Shown here: positions 4,793 through 11,360 of the stretch, one piece after another
Position numbering within the stretch: position 1 is the first letter of the stretch
Layout of the letters: the number at the start of each line of letters is the position of its first letter
Assembly (NCBI RefSeq): GCF_000277645.1
Contig: NZ_AKGG01000013.1
Span: 1 to 12,701, forward strand
Direction of reading: 5' to 3'
Source of the DNA: Weissella koreensis KCTC 3621
GTDB taxonomy: Bacteria; Bacillota; Bacilli; Lactobacillales; Lactobacillaceae
Length of the DNA stretch: 12,701 bases
Translations under genes and position numbers: made by a program
Notes under the pieces: generated by a model
Seen by the model: the letters and a program-made list of their open reading frames with translations, nothing else
Told to the model about the DNA's origin: nothing
Database searches by the model: none

Positions 4793-5260
4793 CTATAATT
4801 TTTTATACATTTTATAGTTATATAATTCTACATGGTCCCTTATAACCGATTGCTTAAGCAAAATTTTAAATCCTTGATTTTGGAACATACTTTTTGCAAT
4901 GGCACTAGCATGTACCGTCATTTCTTTTAGCTCTAATTCATAAGCATGGATTTCAAGTTCTTTTAAAATTTTTGTAGCTATTTTTTGATGTTGGTATTCA
5001 GGAAGTACATACATTAAATCGATGTATCCATCATTTTTGATATTCGAAAAACCAACTATTTTATCATCTTTAATCGCAACTAATGTATATGTTTTTTGTA
5101 ACTCATATTGCCATATAAGCATTAATTCGTCTCTTTTATCTATATTTCCCCATGCTTTCAATTGCTCCACAGAGTAAGATGTATCTATGGAAAGAATTGC
5201 CGTAAAAAATATATCTATTATAGACTTGAGATCATTATCGGAGTATTGTCGTATAATCAT
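4793..5260 (-). CDS. GNAT-family N-acetyltransferase
   Basis: 155 aa, a single GNAT domain. MIIRQYSDNDLKSIIDIF is the typical start (strand, then helix). YTLVAIKDDKIVGFSNI gives strands 2-3, and YIDLMYVLPEYQHQKIATKIL (about 79-99, read in parts) is motif A. The acetyl-CoA pyrophosphate loop is QHQKIA (90-95), with K in place of the usual first glycine. SMFQNQGFK is the C-terminal motif B. It should transfer an acetyl group from acetyl-CoA to an amine; the substrate cannot be read from sequence. AAGGA lies 9 nt before ATG. It is transcribed divergently from arsC, with a palindrome over its candidate promoter. Confidence 0.9.
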   Translation of the reverse strand: MIIRQYSDNDLKSIIDIFFTAILSIDTSYSVEQLKAWGNIDKRDELMLIWQYELQKTYTLVAIKDDKIVGFSNIKNDGYIDLMYVLPEYQHQKIATKILKELEIHAYELELKEMTVHASAIAKSMFQNQGFKILLKQSVIRDHVELYNYKMYKKL

Positions 5261-5345
5261 TAAATTAATTCCTTTTTATTAAAAATTATTTGCTAAACTA
5301 AGTCGGAAAGCTCATAACGCCTTTAATTAAATGTTTTAAATATCT

Positions 5346-5366
5346 GTATTATACTCAAATACAGTA
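5346..5366 (-). promoter_or_regulatory. Candidate promoter/operator of the GNAT gene
   Basis: CTGTATT and AATACAG form a perfect 7-bp inverted repeat with a 7-nt centre. On the minus strand the right part reads TTGAGTATAATACAG, so a -10 TATAAT is embedded in the palindrome. This is a usual repressor arrangement; no good -35 is visible. The rest of the 318-bp divergent region shows nothing else except the arsC promoter. Confidence 0.45.
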
Positions 5367-5505
5367 AGCAAGGATAGCTAGTTGAAAATGTTAAAAAGAC
5401 CTTTAAAGACAATTATTGGATATGAATTATTTTGATCACATATTTACATAGATTAAAAAAATTATTATTATGGATGAAATTAATTTATATCTTACTATTA
5501 AGTTA

Positions 5506-5534
5506 TTGATAAATTGTTATATTTAAGCTAAAGT
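5506..5534 (+). promoter_or_regulatory. Candidate promoter of arsC
   Basis: TTGATA (5506-5511), a 17-nt spacer and TAAAGT (5529-5534) lie 45 bp before the ATG. TATAGT at 5534-5539 is an alternative -10 with worse spacing. No ArsR-type operator is obvious. Confidence 0.5.
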
Positions 5535-5578
5535 ATAGTATCATTAACTTAATAATATAAATAAGTAAGGATTAAAAT

Positions 5579-5989
5579 ATGCAAATATATTTCTTGTGTA
5601 CTGGTAACTCATGCAGAAGCCAAATGGCTGAAGGATTCGCTAAGCAATATGCCCCTTCAAATTGGATTATTAAAAGTGCTGGTGTCGAACAACATGGTTT
5701 AAATAATATTGCTGTTAAGGTAATGGCTGAACGTGGCATTGATATTTCCGCCAACACATCTGATTTAATTAATAATGATTATTTACAATCAAGCGATTAT
5801 GTCATTACATTATGCGGAGATGCAAAAGATAAGTGTCCTATGACGCCAGCCAGCGTTAAAAAAGAACACTGGCCATTAAATGACCCCGCACAAGCTACTG
5901 GGTCAAATGATCAAATATTAAATGTTTTTCGAACTACCCGTGATGACATTGATAATTTAGTATATGACTTAATAAATAAAATAAAATAG
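5579..5989 (+). CDS. arsC: Arsenate reductase, thioredoxin-coupled (low-molecular-weight phosphatase fold)
   Basis: 136 aa. The enzyme reduces arsenate to arsenite in the cytoplasm by a three-cysteine cascade re-reduced by thioredoxin. All key residues are present: nucleophile Cys7 and Arg13 in the P-loop CTGNSCRS, Cys79 and Cys86 in ITLCGDAKDKCP, and the general acid Asp102 in WPLNDP. The spacing equals that of the Bacillus subtilis enzyme (Cys10, 82, 89) shifted by three. SAGVEQHGLNNIAVKVMAERG is the family core, here seen at about 33-53. AAGGAT lies 7 nt before ATG. There is no arsR, arsB or acr3 beside it, so arsenite export must be encoded elsewhere. A terminator follows directly. Confidence 0.95.
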   Translation: MQIYFLCTGNSCRSQMAEGFAKQYAPSNWIIKSAGVEQHGLNNIAVKVMAERGIDISANTSDLINNDYLQSSDYVITLCGDAKDKCPMTPASVKKEHWPLNDPAQATGSNDQILNVFRTTRDDIDNLVYDLINKIK

Positions 5990-6004
5990 CTAACATCACT
6001 TCTA

Positions 6005-6032
6005 AAACGTCGTCTTGGACGTTTATTTTTTT
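6005..6032 (+). terminator. Terminator of arsC
   Basis: AAACGTC, loop GTCTTG and GACGTTT form a 7-bp stem, followed by A and a T-run, 16 bp after the stop. Confidence 0.8.
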
Positions 6033-6091
6033 ACAATAATTTATTGCAATTTCCTTTTGCTTGAAGAACATTTAAAAAGATAATCCTCCAT

Positions 6092-6123
6092 AAAAAACGT
6101 CCGATAATAATTATCGGACGTTT
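6092..6123 (-). terminator. Terminator of the methyltransferase gene (works on both strands)
   Basis: A 13-bp perfect stem, AAACGTCCGATAA and its complement around a 3-nt loop, carries a run of six T in minus-strand sense. It faces the arsC terminator across the convergent junction. Confidence 0.88.
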
Positions 6124-6134
6124 CAATTTATAAA

Positions 6135-6863
6135 TTATAATTTTCTTGCTGATAAAATCATCATCATTGTACGACGGAACTCATCCTTCATACCAGGAAT
6201 ATCCAGCATTGAATCTGGTGGTGTTGGCTCAACTAGATGTTGAATTATAAATCCATTTTTAATCAAAGTTTCAATATACGTTTCCAACGTACGGTGATAC
6301 TTGATAACTGGTGTCTCCCAAAAGTTTGTTTCCCTAACTGACTCATCAAAATAACGATCAACTGGAAAATTTTTAATTGACCCATCTTCATTTAACGTCC
6401 ATTGTTCCGTTCCTTCAGACGTAAATATTGGATGTTCCACTGAAAAAATAAATTCTCCATTTGGATTCAATAATGTTTGAACATTAGCGACGACTTTTTC
6501 AAAATCTTCTACATAATGTAAAGCTAAAGAACTAAATACTAAATCGAATTTAGCATTCATAGAATTCAAATTATTAATATCAATTTTCTTAAACTCTACA
6601 TTATTAAATTTATTTTTTTGCTTTGCAATAGCCAACATTTTATCTGAACTATCTATTCCTAAAACGCTATTAGCTCCATTTTCCGCAGCATAAAAACTAT
6701 GCCAACCATAACCACTGCCCAAATCTAACATAGTTTTATTTTTTAAATTAGGTAATATTTTTTTTAGCTGCTCCCATTCACCAGCGCCATTTAATCCATA
6801 TTTACTTCTATTCATTTTTGAATATTCATCAAAAAACTTTTCATTATCATATATATTGCTCAT
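6135..6863 (-). CDS. Class I SAM-dependent methyltransferase
   Basis: 242 aa. Motif I is LDLGSGYGW (46-54), the acidic ribose-binding end of strand 2 is GIDSS (69-73), and motif post-II/IV is FDLVFSSLALHYVEDF (about 106-121), followed by LLNPNGEFIFSVEHP. The C-terminal part (YHRTLETYIETLIKNGF, then EPTPP) is typical of small-molecule methyltransferases of the Methyltransf_11/25 group. It should transfer a methyl group from S-adenosylmethionine to an unidentified cytoplasmic substrate. AGAGGTGGG lies a few nt before ATG, and an extended -10 TGCTATAAT is at 6884-6892. It is monocistronic, closed by a strong terminator. Confidence 0.92.
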   Translation of the reverse strand: MSNIYDNEKFFDEYSKMNRSKYGLNGAGEWEQLKKILPNLKNKTMLDLGSGYGWHSFYAAENGANSVLGIDSSDKMLAIAKQKNKFNNVEFKKIDINNLNSMNAKFDLVFSSLALHYVEDFEKVVANVQTLLNPNGEFIFSVEHPIFTSEGTEQWTLNEDGSIKNFPVDRYFDESVRETNFWETPVIKYHRTLETYIETLIKNGFIIQHLVEPTPPDSMLDIPGMKDEFRRTMMMILSARKL

Positions 6864-6883
6864 AATCCCACCTCTAATGAAAA

Positions 6884-6892
6884 ATTATAGCA
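6884..6892 (-). promoter_or_regulatory. Extended -10 promoter of the methyltransferase gene
   Basis: On the minus strand TGCTATAAT lies 20 bp before the ATG. The TGn extension may compensate for the lack of a recognisable -35. Confidence 0.6.
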
Positions 6893-7199
6893 AAAAAATC
6901 TTTATTCCTGTTTATTTTTATTCTAATTTTGTTATCTATACCGATTAAAATAAAATCTAAAATCAATCGTTTCAATCAATGTATCCGTAAATTTCAAATA
7001 GATCGTATTATATTTCAACCATTATCCCTTGGATTTTTTAATCATCATACATACAAACATATCTTTGATATACTTTTATTTATGAATATTGAAAATGACT
7101 TATCATTTATTTATCAAGGTAAAGTTTTCGGAATTAATATATTTATTGCTCGCTTTTAAAGCAGGTAGAAACACGTGCTAAGTAACCACGTTAAAAGAC
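6893..7199. other. Intergenic stretch without a supported gene
   Basis: The one long plus-strand ORF (TTG at 6929 to 7159) has no ribosome binding site, no recognisable motif and a basic, unstructured-looking product, so I do not call it. The end (7172-7194) has a short ACGTG/CACGT inverted repeat ahead of the PH-domain gene. I see no convincing promoter. Confidence 0.4.
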
Positions 7200-7215
7200 A
7201 AAAGGAGAATGAAAC

Positions 7216-7596
7216 ATGGACTTAATCAATGGTTTGATGGGTAATGCTTCGGAAGTATCGATTAAAAGTGTTCGATCAGAAATAGCACCATTACTAATTC
7301 CAAATGAGGGAATTGAACATGCATTCAAGTTAGTTAGGGATATGCTTATATTTACTAACAAACGATTAATTGTTGTTAATAAGCAAGGAATTACTGCTTC
7401 AAAAGTTGAATATAAATCAATTATCTACCGCTCTATTTCAAAATTTTCTACTGAAACTTCTGGACATTTTGACTTGGATGGAGAAGTTAAAATTTGGATT
7501 TCAGGTCAAGCTGAGCCATCTGAAATTTTAACTTTCAAAAAAGGCGGAGATTTGAAAGATGTTCAAAGATTACTTGCAGTAAATGTTTTGTTATAA
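7216..7596 (+). CDS. Bacterial PH-domain protein (bPH_1/YvbH-like)
   Basis: 126 aa, one domain, no signal peptide or membrane segment. The features are IPNEGIEHAFKLVRDMLIFTNKRLIVVNKQG, read in parts (about 29-59), with the hallmark DMLIFTNKRLI. These precede KVEYKSIIYRSISKFSTETSG and WISGQ, and a final helix carries DLKDVQRLLA. This is the pattern of the bacterial pleckstrin-homology fold, whose members often assemble as rings; their ligands are mostly unknown. AAAGGAG lies 8 nt before ATG. A decayed tRNA lies 46 bp downstream. Confidence 0.9.
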   Translation: MDLINGLMGNASEVSIKSVRSEIAPLLIPNEGIEHAFKLVRDMLIFTNKRLIVVNKQGITASKVEYKSIIYRSISKFSTETSGHFDLDGEVKIWISGQAEPSEILTFKKGGDLKDVQRLLAVNVLL

Positions 7597-7641
7597 AAAA
7601 TCAATGAAGATTAATTGACCTGTAAGTCATTAAACTGCCAC

Positions 7642-7716
7642 GGACTCTTAGCTCAGTTAGTTAGTTCGAATGGTTCAATAATCGTTCGATCGTTGGTTCG
7701 AGTCCGACAGGGTCCT
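7642..7716 (+). pseudogene. Decayed tRNA(CAU) gene, copy 1
   Basis: The sequence aligns along its whole length with the intact tRNA at 8388-8461. The acceptor ends are retained and the T-arm is intact (GTTGG/CCGAC with one wobble). The D-stem is lost (GCTC now faces GTTC) and the anticodon loop has an extra base (TTCAATAA), so no CAU anticodon is presented. The 23-nt leader upstream (7615-7637) is 20/23 identical to that of the intact gene. It is a duplication that decayed. Confidence 0.8.
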
Positions 7717-8060
7717 TTCATCTAAGCTCTTAGTTAAAATAGTGATATCAAACTCATTATTTTCAGTTAATAATTAATAATAATGACTTAAAATATCATT
7801 GATGCTGCTCATTTTTATGTACCAATTTTGTGACCGATCAAAAATGATTATATTGATCCCTTCAACAAAGGTTTTACAACATTGAGTGATAAAGATTTGG
7901 TATTCTAAATAAAGATATATTTGATCATGAAAAGAAAAAAATGTAAAATAATGCATAACTAATACAATCAACTCTTTTCAATATTAATTGTATTGGTTAT
8001 AAAGTTTCCTAAGCATTTCTCGAAACTGCTTAAATAATAAAAAGTAGAGGTTTCAATATA
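7717..8060. other. Intergenic stretch with a possible decayed coding fragment and the SemiSWEET promoter
   Basis: In the plus frame 7801-7908 the translation reads DAAHFYVPIL, stop, then PIKNDYIDPFNKGFTTLSD and a second stop. This looks protein-like but is interrupted and has no start, so it could be a gene remnant; I recognise no family. A minus-strand ORF across the same bases lacks a ribosome binding site. Confidence 0.3.
7961..8003 (+). promoter_or_regulatory. Candidate promoter and operator of the SemiSWEET gene
   Basis: TTTTCA (7975-7980), a 17-nt spacer and TATAAA (7998-8003) form a plausible promoter. The arms AATACAAT (7961-7968) and ATTGTATT (7987-7994) are a perfect inverted repeat flanking the -35, as expected of a repressor site. 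A small hairpin AAGCA...TGCTT (8011-8031) sits in the leader. Confidence 0.45.
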
Positions 8061-8339
8061 TTGAATAATAACCAGAATAAAACACTACATATGATCGCTG
8101 TAATTGCTTCTATCATGTCTGTGCTTATGTATGTTTCTTACATTCCTCAAATCATGTCTAACTTGAGTGGTGAGCAAGGTAATCCTATCCAACCATTAGT
8201 TGCTACTATTAACTGTGTTTTTTGGACAATTCATGGTATCTTTGGTGAAGATGGTCATACTCGCGATGCGTCTATTATTTTCGCAAATGTCCCTGGAATC
8301 ATTTTTGGACTATTAGCATTTATCACTGCTATAATTTAA
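8061..8339 (+). CDS. SemiSWEET-family sugar transporter
   Basis: 92 aa, three transmembrane helices (about 9-29, 45-62, 70-91), the half-unit that dimerises to form a sugar uniporter in the cytoplasmic membrane. The PQ motif is at residues 29-30 (YVSYIPQI). NPIQPLVATINCVFW supplies the conserved Asn (51) and Trp (55) of helix 2, and Asn76 in FANVPG lines the pocket in helix 3. Homologues carry mono- or disaccharides; specificity cannot be read. I accept the TTG start because AGAGG lies 10 nt upstream and the next Met (11) would cut into helix 1. No terminator separates it from the tRNA that starts 48 bp later. Confidence 0.92.
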   Translation: MNNNQNKTLHMIAVIASIMSVLMYVSYIPQIMSNLSGEQGNPIQPLVATINCVFWTIHGIFGEDGHTRDASIIFANVPGIIFGLLAFITAII

Positions 8340-8387
8340 TAAAATAATTAAAATTAAAACTTGACCTACAAGTCGTTAAACTGTTTT

Positions 8388-8461
8388 GGACCTTTAGCTC
8401 AGTTGGTTAGAGCACACGGCTCATAACCGTTCGGTCGTCGGTTCGAGTCCGACAGGGTCCA
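8388..8461 (+). tRNA. tRNA with CAU anticodon (Met or, more likely, Ile2)
   Basis: 74 nt with an intact cloverleaf: acceptor GGACCTT/AGGGTCC (one U-G), D-arm GCTC/GAGC, anticodon loop CTCATAA, T-arm GTCGG/CCGAC with TTCGAGT, discriminator A, and no encoded CCA. The body resembles Bacillus tRNA-Ile2, whose C34 is changed to lysidine by TilS, and C4-G69 and C5-G68 fit that. Programs may label it Met. The first pair of the anticodon stem (C27/U43) is mismatched; in homologues it is G-C. Confidence 0.9.
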
Positions 8462-8503
8462 TAAATAAAGATATTTATCTATAAATAATTGAGGATTATG
8501 AAC

Positions 8504-8869
8504 ATGAGACTCTGGCATGAAAATTTAATCTCTAAATTACCAAGACAGCAGCTTTTAGGCCAACATAGGGAATGCTGCGCTTTAAGAGGTGGCGGATGGG
8601 GAAAGAAGCACTCTACCGTTGATTATGTGTTTAATTACTCTCCTTATAAATTATTTCAGTACCATCAAAAGGTTATGTCCGAGATGGCAAGACGTGGTTA
8701 CAAACCTAATGAATTATGGCTAGATCAAAATTATAGAGGATCGAAACTTTCACGTCACACAAATTTACAAAAAACATCTCTTGATTCACCAATCTATCCT
8801 GAGCATAATGATAATTACTATTTAGATTGTATTTTGAATTTAGAATCAAAAGGTATATATATAAAATAA
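8504..8869 (+). CDS. Pyrimidine dimer DNA glycosylase-like protein (TIGR02328/Pyr_excise type)
   Basis: 121 aa counted from MRLWHENLISKLPRQQL. GAGG is 9 nt upstream of this ATG; the ATG two codons earlier is only 3 nt from it. The core is LPRQQLLGQHRECCALRG (12-29), GWGKKHSTVDYVFNYSPYKL (31-50) and HQKVMSEMARRGYKP, matching the family related to T4 endonuclease V, which cuts DNA at UV-induced pyrimidine dimers. Bacterial members of this short family are common in lactobacilli but are not well characterised, so a repair activity is inferred. It lies 29 bp before speG on the same strand and is probably co-transcribed. Confidence 0.87.
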   Translation: MRLWHENLISKLPRQQLLGQHRECCALRGGGWGKKHSTVDYVFNYSPYKLFQYHQKVMSEMARRGYKPNELWLDQNYRGSKLSRHTNLQKTSLDSPIYPEHNDNYYLDCILNLESKGIYIK

Positions 8870-8898
8870 CAAACACCCTAAAATATAAGGATAAATAT

Positions 8899-9396
8899 AT
8901 GAAAATAAGACCGTTAGAAAAGAAAGACTTGAGTTATATTTATACGCAAGAAAATTCACGTAAGATTATGGCACTTTGGTTTGAAGAACCATATACGTCT
9001 TTTGATGAACTACAAACTCTCTATGATAAGCATGTACTCGATCAAACTGAGAGACGTTTTGTTGTAGAAGAAGATTCTCAATTTATAGGCGTAGTTGAAT
9101 TGATGGAAATTGACTCGCTCCATCGTAATACTGAAATTCAAATTATTATTCATTCAAAATACCAAGGTCATGGCTATGCACAAATGGCAATGAGTGCTGG
9201 TATTGATTATGCATTTAATGTTTTAAACATGCATAAAGTTTATTTATATGTTGATGCAGATAATTCCACAGCTATTCACATATACAAAAAATTAGGTTTC
9301 GTTGAAGAAGGTAAATTAAGAAAACACTTCTTTGCAGAAGGTGATTATCATGATAGTTTGATCATGGGAATTTTTAAAGAAGAAATTTCAAATTAG
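8899..9396 (+). CDS. speG: Spermidine/spermine N1-acetyltransferase
   Basis: 165 aa from MKIRPLEKKDLSYIY, with AAGGATA 7 nt upstream. The longer ORF start overlaps the previous gene and lacks a site. Similarity to Escherichia coli SpeG runs the whole length: ALWFEEPY (25-32), LYDKHVLDQTERRFVVE (41-57), acetyl-CoA loop YQGHGYA (88-94), NMHKVYLYVDADN and AIHIYKKLGF with the catalytic-position Tyr129. The enzyme acetylates spermidine and spermine, relieving polyamine excess under stress, and forms dodecamers with an allosteric polyamine site in known members. It is downstream of the glycosylase-like gene and followed by a tRNA remnant. No clear terminator is seen. Confidence 0.93.
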   Translation: MKIRPLEKKDLSYIYTQENSRKIMALWFEEPYTSFDELQTLYDKHVLDQTERRFVVEEDSQFIGVVELMEIDSLHRNTEIQIIIHSKYQGHGYAQMAMSAGIDYAFNVLNMHKVYLYVDADNSTAIHIYKKLGFVEEGKLRKHFFAEGDYHDSLIMGIFKEEISN

Positions 9397-9536
9397 CTTC
9401 TATCAATGAATTCGCCACAAAAGCTACTACTCTTTGGCCTCAAATAATTTATTAGATTTAAATAAAGTCAGCTACCTCAAGCCGGATACTAATATTTTTT
9501 ATATAGTCTTCGACCTGTAAGTCGTTAAACTACTAC

Positions 9537-9613
9537 GTACCTTTATCTGATATCTGACGGTTAAAACACGTGAATAATGAATATTCAAATCGCCAATCAT
9601 AGTCTGACATATT
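9537..9613 (+). pseudogene. Decayed tRNA(CAU) gene, copy 3
   Basis: The leader GACCTGTAAGTCGTTAAAC (9512-9530) is nearly identical to those of the other two copies. The following bases match the intact tRNA only loosely: GTACCTTTATCTGA for the 5' arm, GGTTAAAACACG for the D/anticodon region, and AGTCTGACA for the T-arm end. No stem is preserved. This is the oldest or fastest-decaying copy. Confidence 0.6.
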
Positions 9614-9668
9614 CATTGTACTGTTAAATTAATATTAAAGTGTACTAAATATTATATAGGAGTTTTAT

Positions 9669-9809
9669 ATGCACAAAAAGAAAATAAATAACATTAACGA
9701 AGCCTATGGTAATGAAATATTTGATAGCCCAGAGCTTAATTTTTCAGATGAATTTAAAGAGATCATTTTAGATGATTTAAATAATTTTGAAGGACTTAAC
9801 AAAGCATAA
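9669..9809 (+). CDS. Small acidic protein of unknown function (46 aa)
   Basis: It begins MHKKKINNINEAYGNEIF and ends DLNNFEGLNKA. AGGAG sits 7 nt before ATG, the strongest reason to accept it. Three lysines at the start are followed by an acidic helix-prone stretch (SDEFKEIILDDLNNF). There is no cysteine, no membrane segment and no double-glycine processing site. I do not recognise it. A structured RNA (9825-9902) and a strong terminator (9931-9969) follow, so it ends a short transcript. It could be a regulator peptide, an element-borne small protein or a chance ORF with a good ribosome binding site. Confidence 0.55.
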   Translation: MHKKKINNINEAYGNEIFDSPELNFSDEFKEIILDDLNNFEGLNKA

Positions 9810-9824
9810 AAATTAGATTAAATA

Positions 9825-9902
9825 GATGTTTTTCAAGATAAATATAAAAAGTAGCTGTTAAACCAAATTTGAGACTTAAAAGTTAATAGCTAGCTAAACA
9901 TC
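9825..9902 (+). other. Structured 3' RNA element downstream of the 46-aa ORF
   Basis: Nested inverted repeats: outer GATGTTT (9825-9831) with AAACATC (9896-9902), inner TAGCTGTTAA (9852-9861) with TTAATAGCTA (9883-9892), including one G-U that pairs only in plus-strand RNA. This could be a 3' UTR structure or an independent RNA; there is no T-run of its own. Confidence 0.4.
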
Positions 9903-9930
9903 AACCATATTTTTTTATAAAAAAACATAA

Positions 9931-9969
9931 AATAAACTCCTTATTTAAAAGATAAGGGGTTTATTTTTT
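9931..9969 (+). terminator. Strong intrinsic terminator
   Basis: AATAAACTCCTTAT, a 7-nt loop and ATAAGGGGTTTATT make a 14-bp stem with one U-G pair, then a T-run. The wobble orientation shows plus-strand use. It closes the block of plus-strand genes. Confidence 0.9.
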
Positions 9970-10122
9970 CTAATAGTTCCTTACGTCTTATACTTGATCT
10001 AATATAGGTACAGGATGAATATTTCTTCAAGTTGTTCACTTGCATATTAATTGTTAACTTGCCTGATAATTTTCTGTTTTGGAAAACATATTCTTAATTA
10101 TTCTCTCCCTACTTATATTTTA

Positions 10123-10157
10123 ACAAACAAAAAAAGAGCCCTAACATTAAAAGCTCT
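10123..10157 (-). terminator. Terminator of the ArdA-like gene
   Basis: In minus sense, AGAGCTTT, loop TAATGTT and AGGGCTCT form 8 bp with two G-U pairs, then a run of seven T. It lies 11 bp after the stop codon. Confidence 0.85.
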
Positions 10158-10168
10158 ATCAACAAACA

Positions 10169-10438
10169 TTATTTATTTTTTCGAACATAAGTATCACCGA
10201 TTTTAAAAATATTTCCATCTTCTAAGTGGTCCCTAGCAAAACAATAATAATCAAATTCTTCTTCATTATTTTCCAATACCAATTCTGATAAACCACCAAT
10301 ATTATCAACTAACTCTTTACCCAAATCATTTAAATTATGAGATGCAAAAACATCGAATTTTTTAACTTCATCTAAAATTGTATTAGATAAATCTAGTAAA
10401 TCGTTATCAATTAAAAATTTAACCTTATCCCCATCCAT
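10169..10438 (-). CDS. Short ArdA-like antirestriction protein
   Basis: 89 aa and acidic, as expected of a DNA mimic. The stretch DLGKELVDNIGGLSELV (about 38-54), then FDYYCFARDHLEDGNIF and GDTYVRK, follows the C-terminal part of ArdA proteins (pattern LG...V...GGL.E....FDYE..GRD..LDG......Y). Full ArdA is about 165 aa, so the N-terminal domains are missing. ArdA imitates B-form DNA and inhibits type I restriction enzymes during conjugative entry. GAGGG lies 9 nt before ATG, so this is a genuine start and not simply a cut gene; it may be a natural short form. The FtsK-like gene 106 bp upstream supports a conjugative-element setting. Family assignment rests on motif memory only. Confidence 0.55.
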   Translation of the reverse strand: MDGDKVKFLIDNDLLDLSNTILDEVKKFDVFASHNLNDLGKELVDNIGGLSELVLENNEEEFDYYCFARDHLEDGNIFKIGDTYVRKNK

Positions 10439-10544
10439 AATCTAATACCCTCACTTCCACTTTTATTATGGATTATAGACTGCTTATTATTTTTTGATGT
10501 ATCAAATGTAACTGAATTTTTAATGATTTCATTTTTTTACTTCC

Positions 10545-11360
10545 TTAGATTCCAATATATTTGATGAATTCATGCAAATTATTATTTTTTGGAATTTCCG
10601 GTGAGTAGAATGTATGCATCGACCCATCATGCTTCTTTACAGCACCCCAACCTTTTAATTCAGAATACAAAGCAGGAACAGTTCCATTATCATCTAACAT
10701 ACCCATGAAAATATTTAAATTTATCTGGCTCCGTATTATTGAGGGTAATACACTTAATAAACTATCCTGTATAGAAATAATTACATAAATTCCCAAAGCA
10801 CGACCTCTAATCAAAATTTCAAAAAGATTTGATAACGCTAAATTATAAGCTTGACGTTCCTCAGAATTATCAGAATATTTTTGGCCATCTAAAATCCACA
10901 GACTAATTTCATCAAATACAATAAATTGAGTCTTCACATCATCTTCAGTATAAGAATTTAATTTGTCTTCAATATTCATTTTCATATTTATTTTAGATCG
11001 ACGAATCATTCCTTCATAAATATTATGAATTTGCTTACTAATTTCATAATTATCATTAAATATTTTATCTTTTAAACTGTCTATATCATTAAAATTAGAT
11101 ATATATGAATAAGTCGGATAAAATATATTCACAAATTTAGTCTTAGTTAATATTTGTACTAACATAGATAAAATCAAGCATGTCTTACCACTGCCACTTT
11201 TACCTTGAATCAACAAGTTTGGCGAATTAATATAATCCCAATCAATATCTTTATCGATTTTAATTTTTTCATTTTCGATTTTCAAATTAAAAATACTGTA
11301 TCTAGTTTCTATCATATTGATAAGTTCATTAATTGATCCTTTATTTTTTAAATTAAACAT
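10545..11360 (-). CDS. FtsK/TcpA-like DNA-translocase ATPase, short form
   Basis: 271 aa. Walker A is GKSGSGKT (53-60), Walker B is FIVFDE (146-151), and RGRALGIYVIISIQ (185-198) corresponds to the FtsK segment GRAAGIHLILATQ. SQINLNIFMG (211-220) is the following strand. The FtsK/SpoIIIE/TcpA group pumps DNA as hexamers in chromosome segregation or conjugation. Tn916-type proteins have about 460 aa with two N-terminal membrane helices; here both are missing, so this is a soluble or truncated form. The only purine-rich site, AGAGAGG, is 18 nt before ATG and an in-frame stop lies just upstream. Translation start is therefore doubtful, and the gene may be 5'-truncated. Codon use is extremely AT-rich. 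Confidence 0.8.
   Translation of the reverse strand: MFNLKNKGSINELINMIETRYSIFNLKIENEKIKIDKDIDWDYINSPNLLIQGKSGSGKTCLILSMLVQILTKTKFVNIFYPTYSYISNFNDIDSLKDKIFNDNYEISKQIHNIYEGMIRRSKINMKMNIEDKLNSYTEDDVKTQFIVFDEISLWILDGQKYSDNSEERQAYNLALSNLFEILIRGRALGIYVIISIQDSLLSVLPSIIRSQINLNIFMGMLDDNGTVPALYSELKGWGAVKKHDGSMHTFYSPEIPKNNNLHEFIKYIGI

Noticed and set aside
5572..5757. Minus-strand 61-aa ORF
   Set aside because: Shadow of arsC, whose catalytic residues are all intact on the plus strand.
6929..7159. 76-aa plus-strand ORF with TTG start
   Set aside because: No Shine-Dalgarno sequence, no recognisable motif, composition like surrounding intergenic DNA.
7774..7971. 65-aa minus-strand ORF
   Set aside because: No ribosome binding site; overlaps the SemiSWEET operator region and has no family features.
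7695..8460. SemiSWEET segment as an integrated element bounded by attachment sites
   Set aside because: The repeat covers the whole tRNA and its leader, not only the 3' end, and no integrase lies inside, so duplication is the simpler reading.
8827..8898. Longer N terminus for SpeG
   Set aside because: It would overlap the previous gene; the alignment with SpeG and the AAGGATA site both place the start at 8899.
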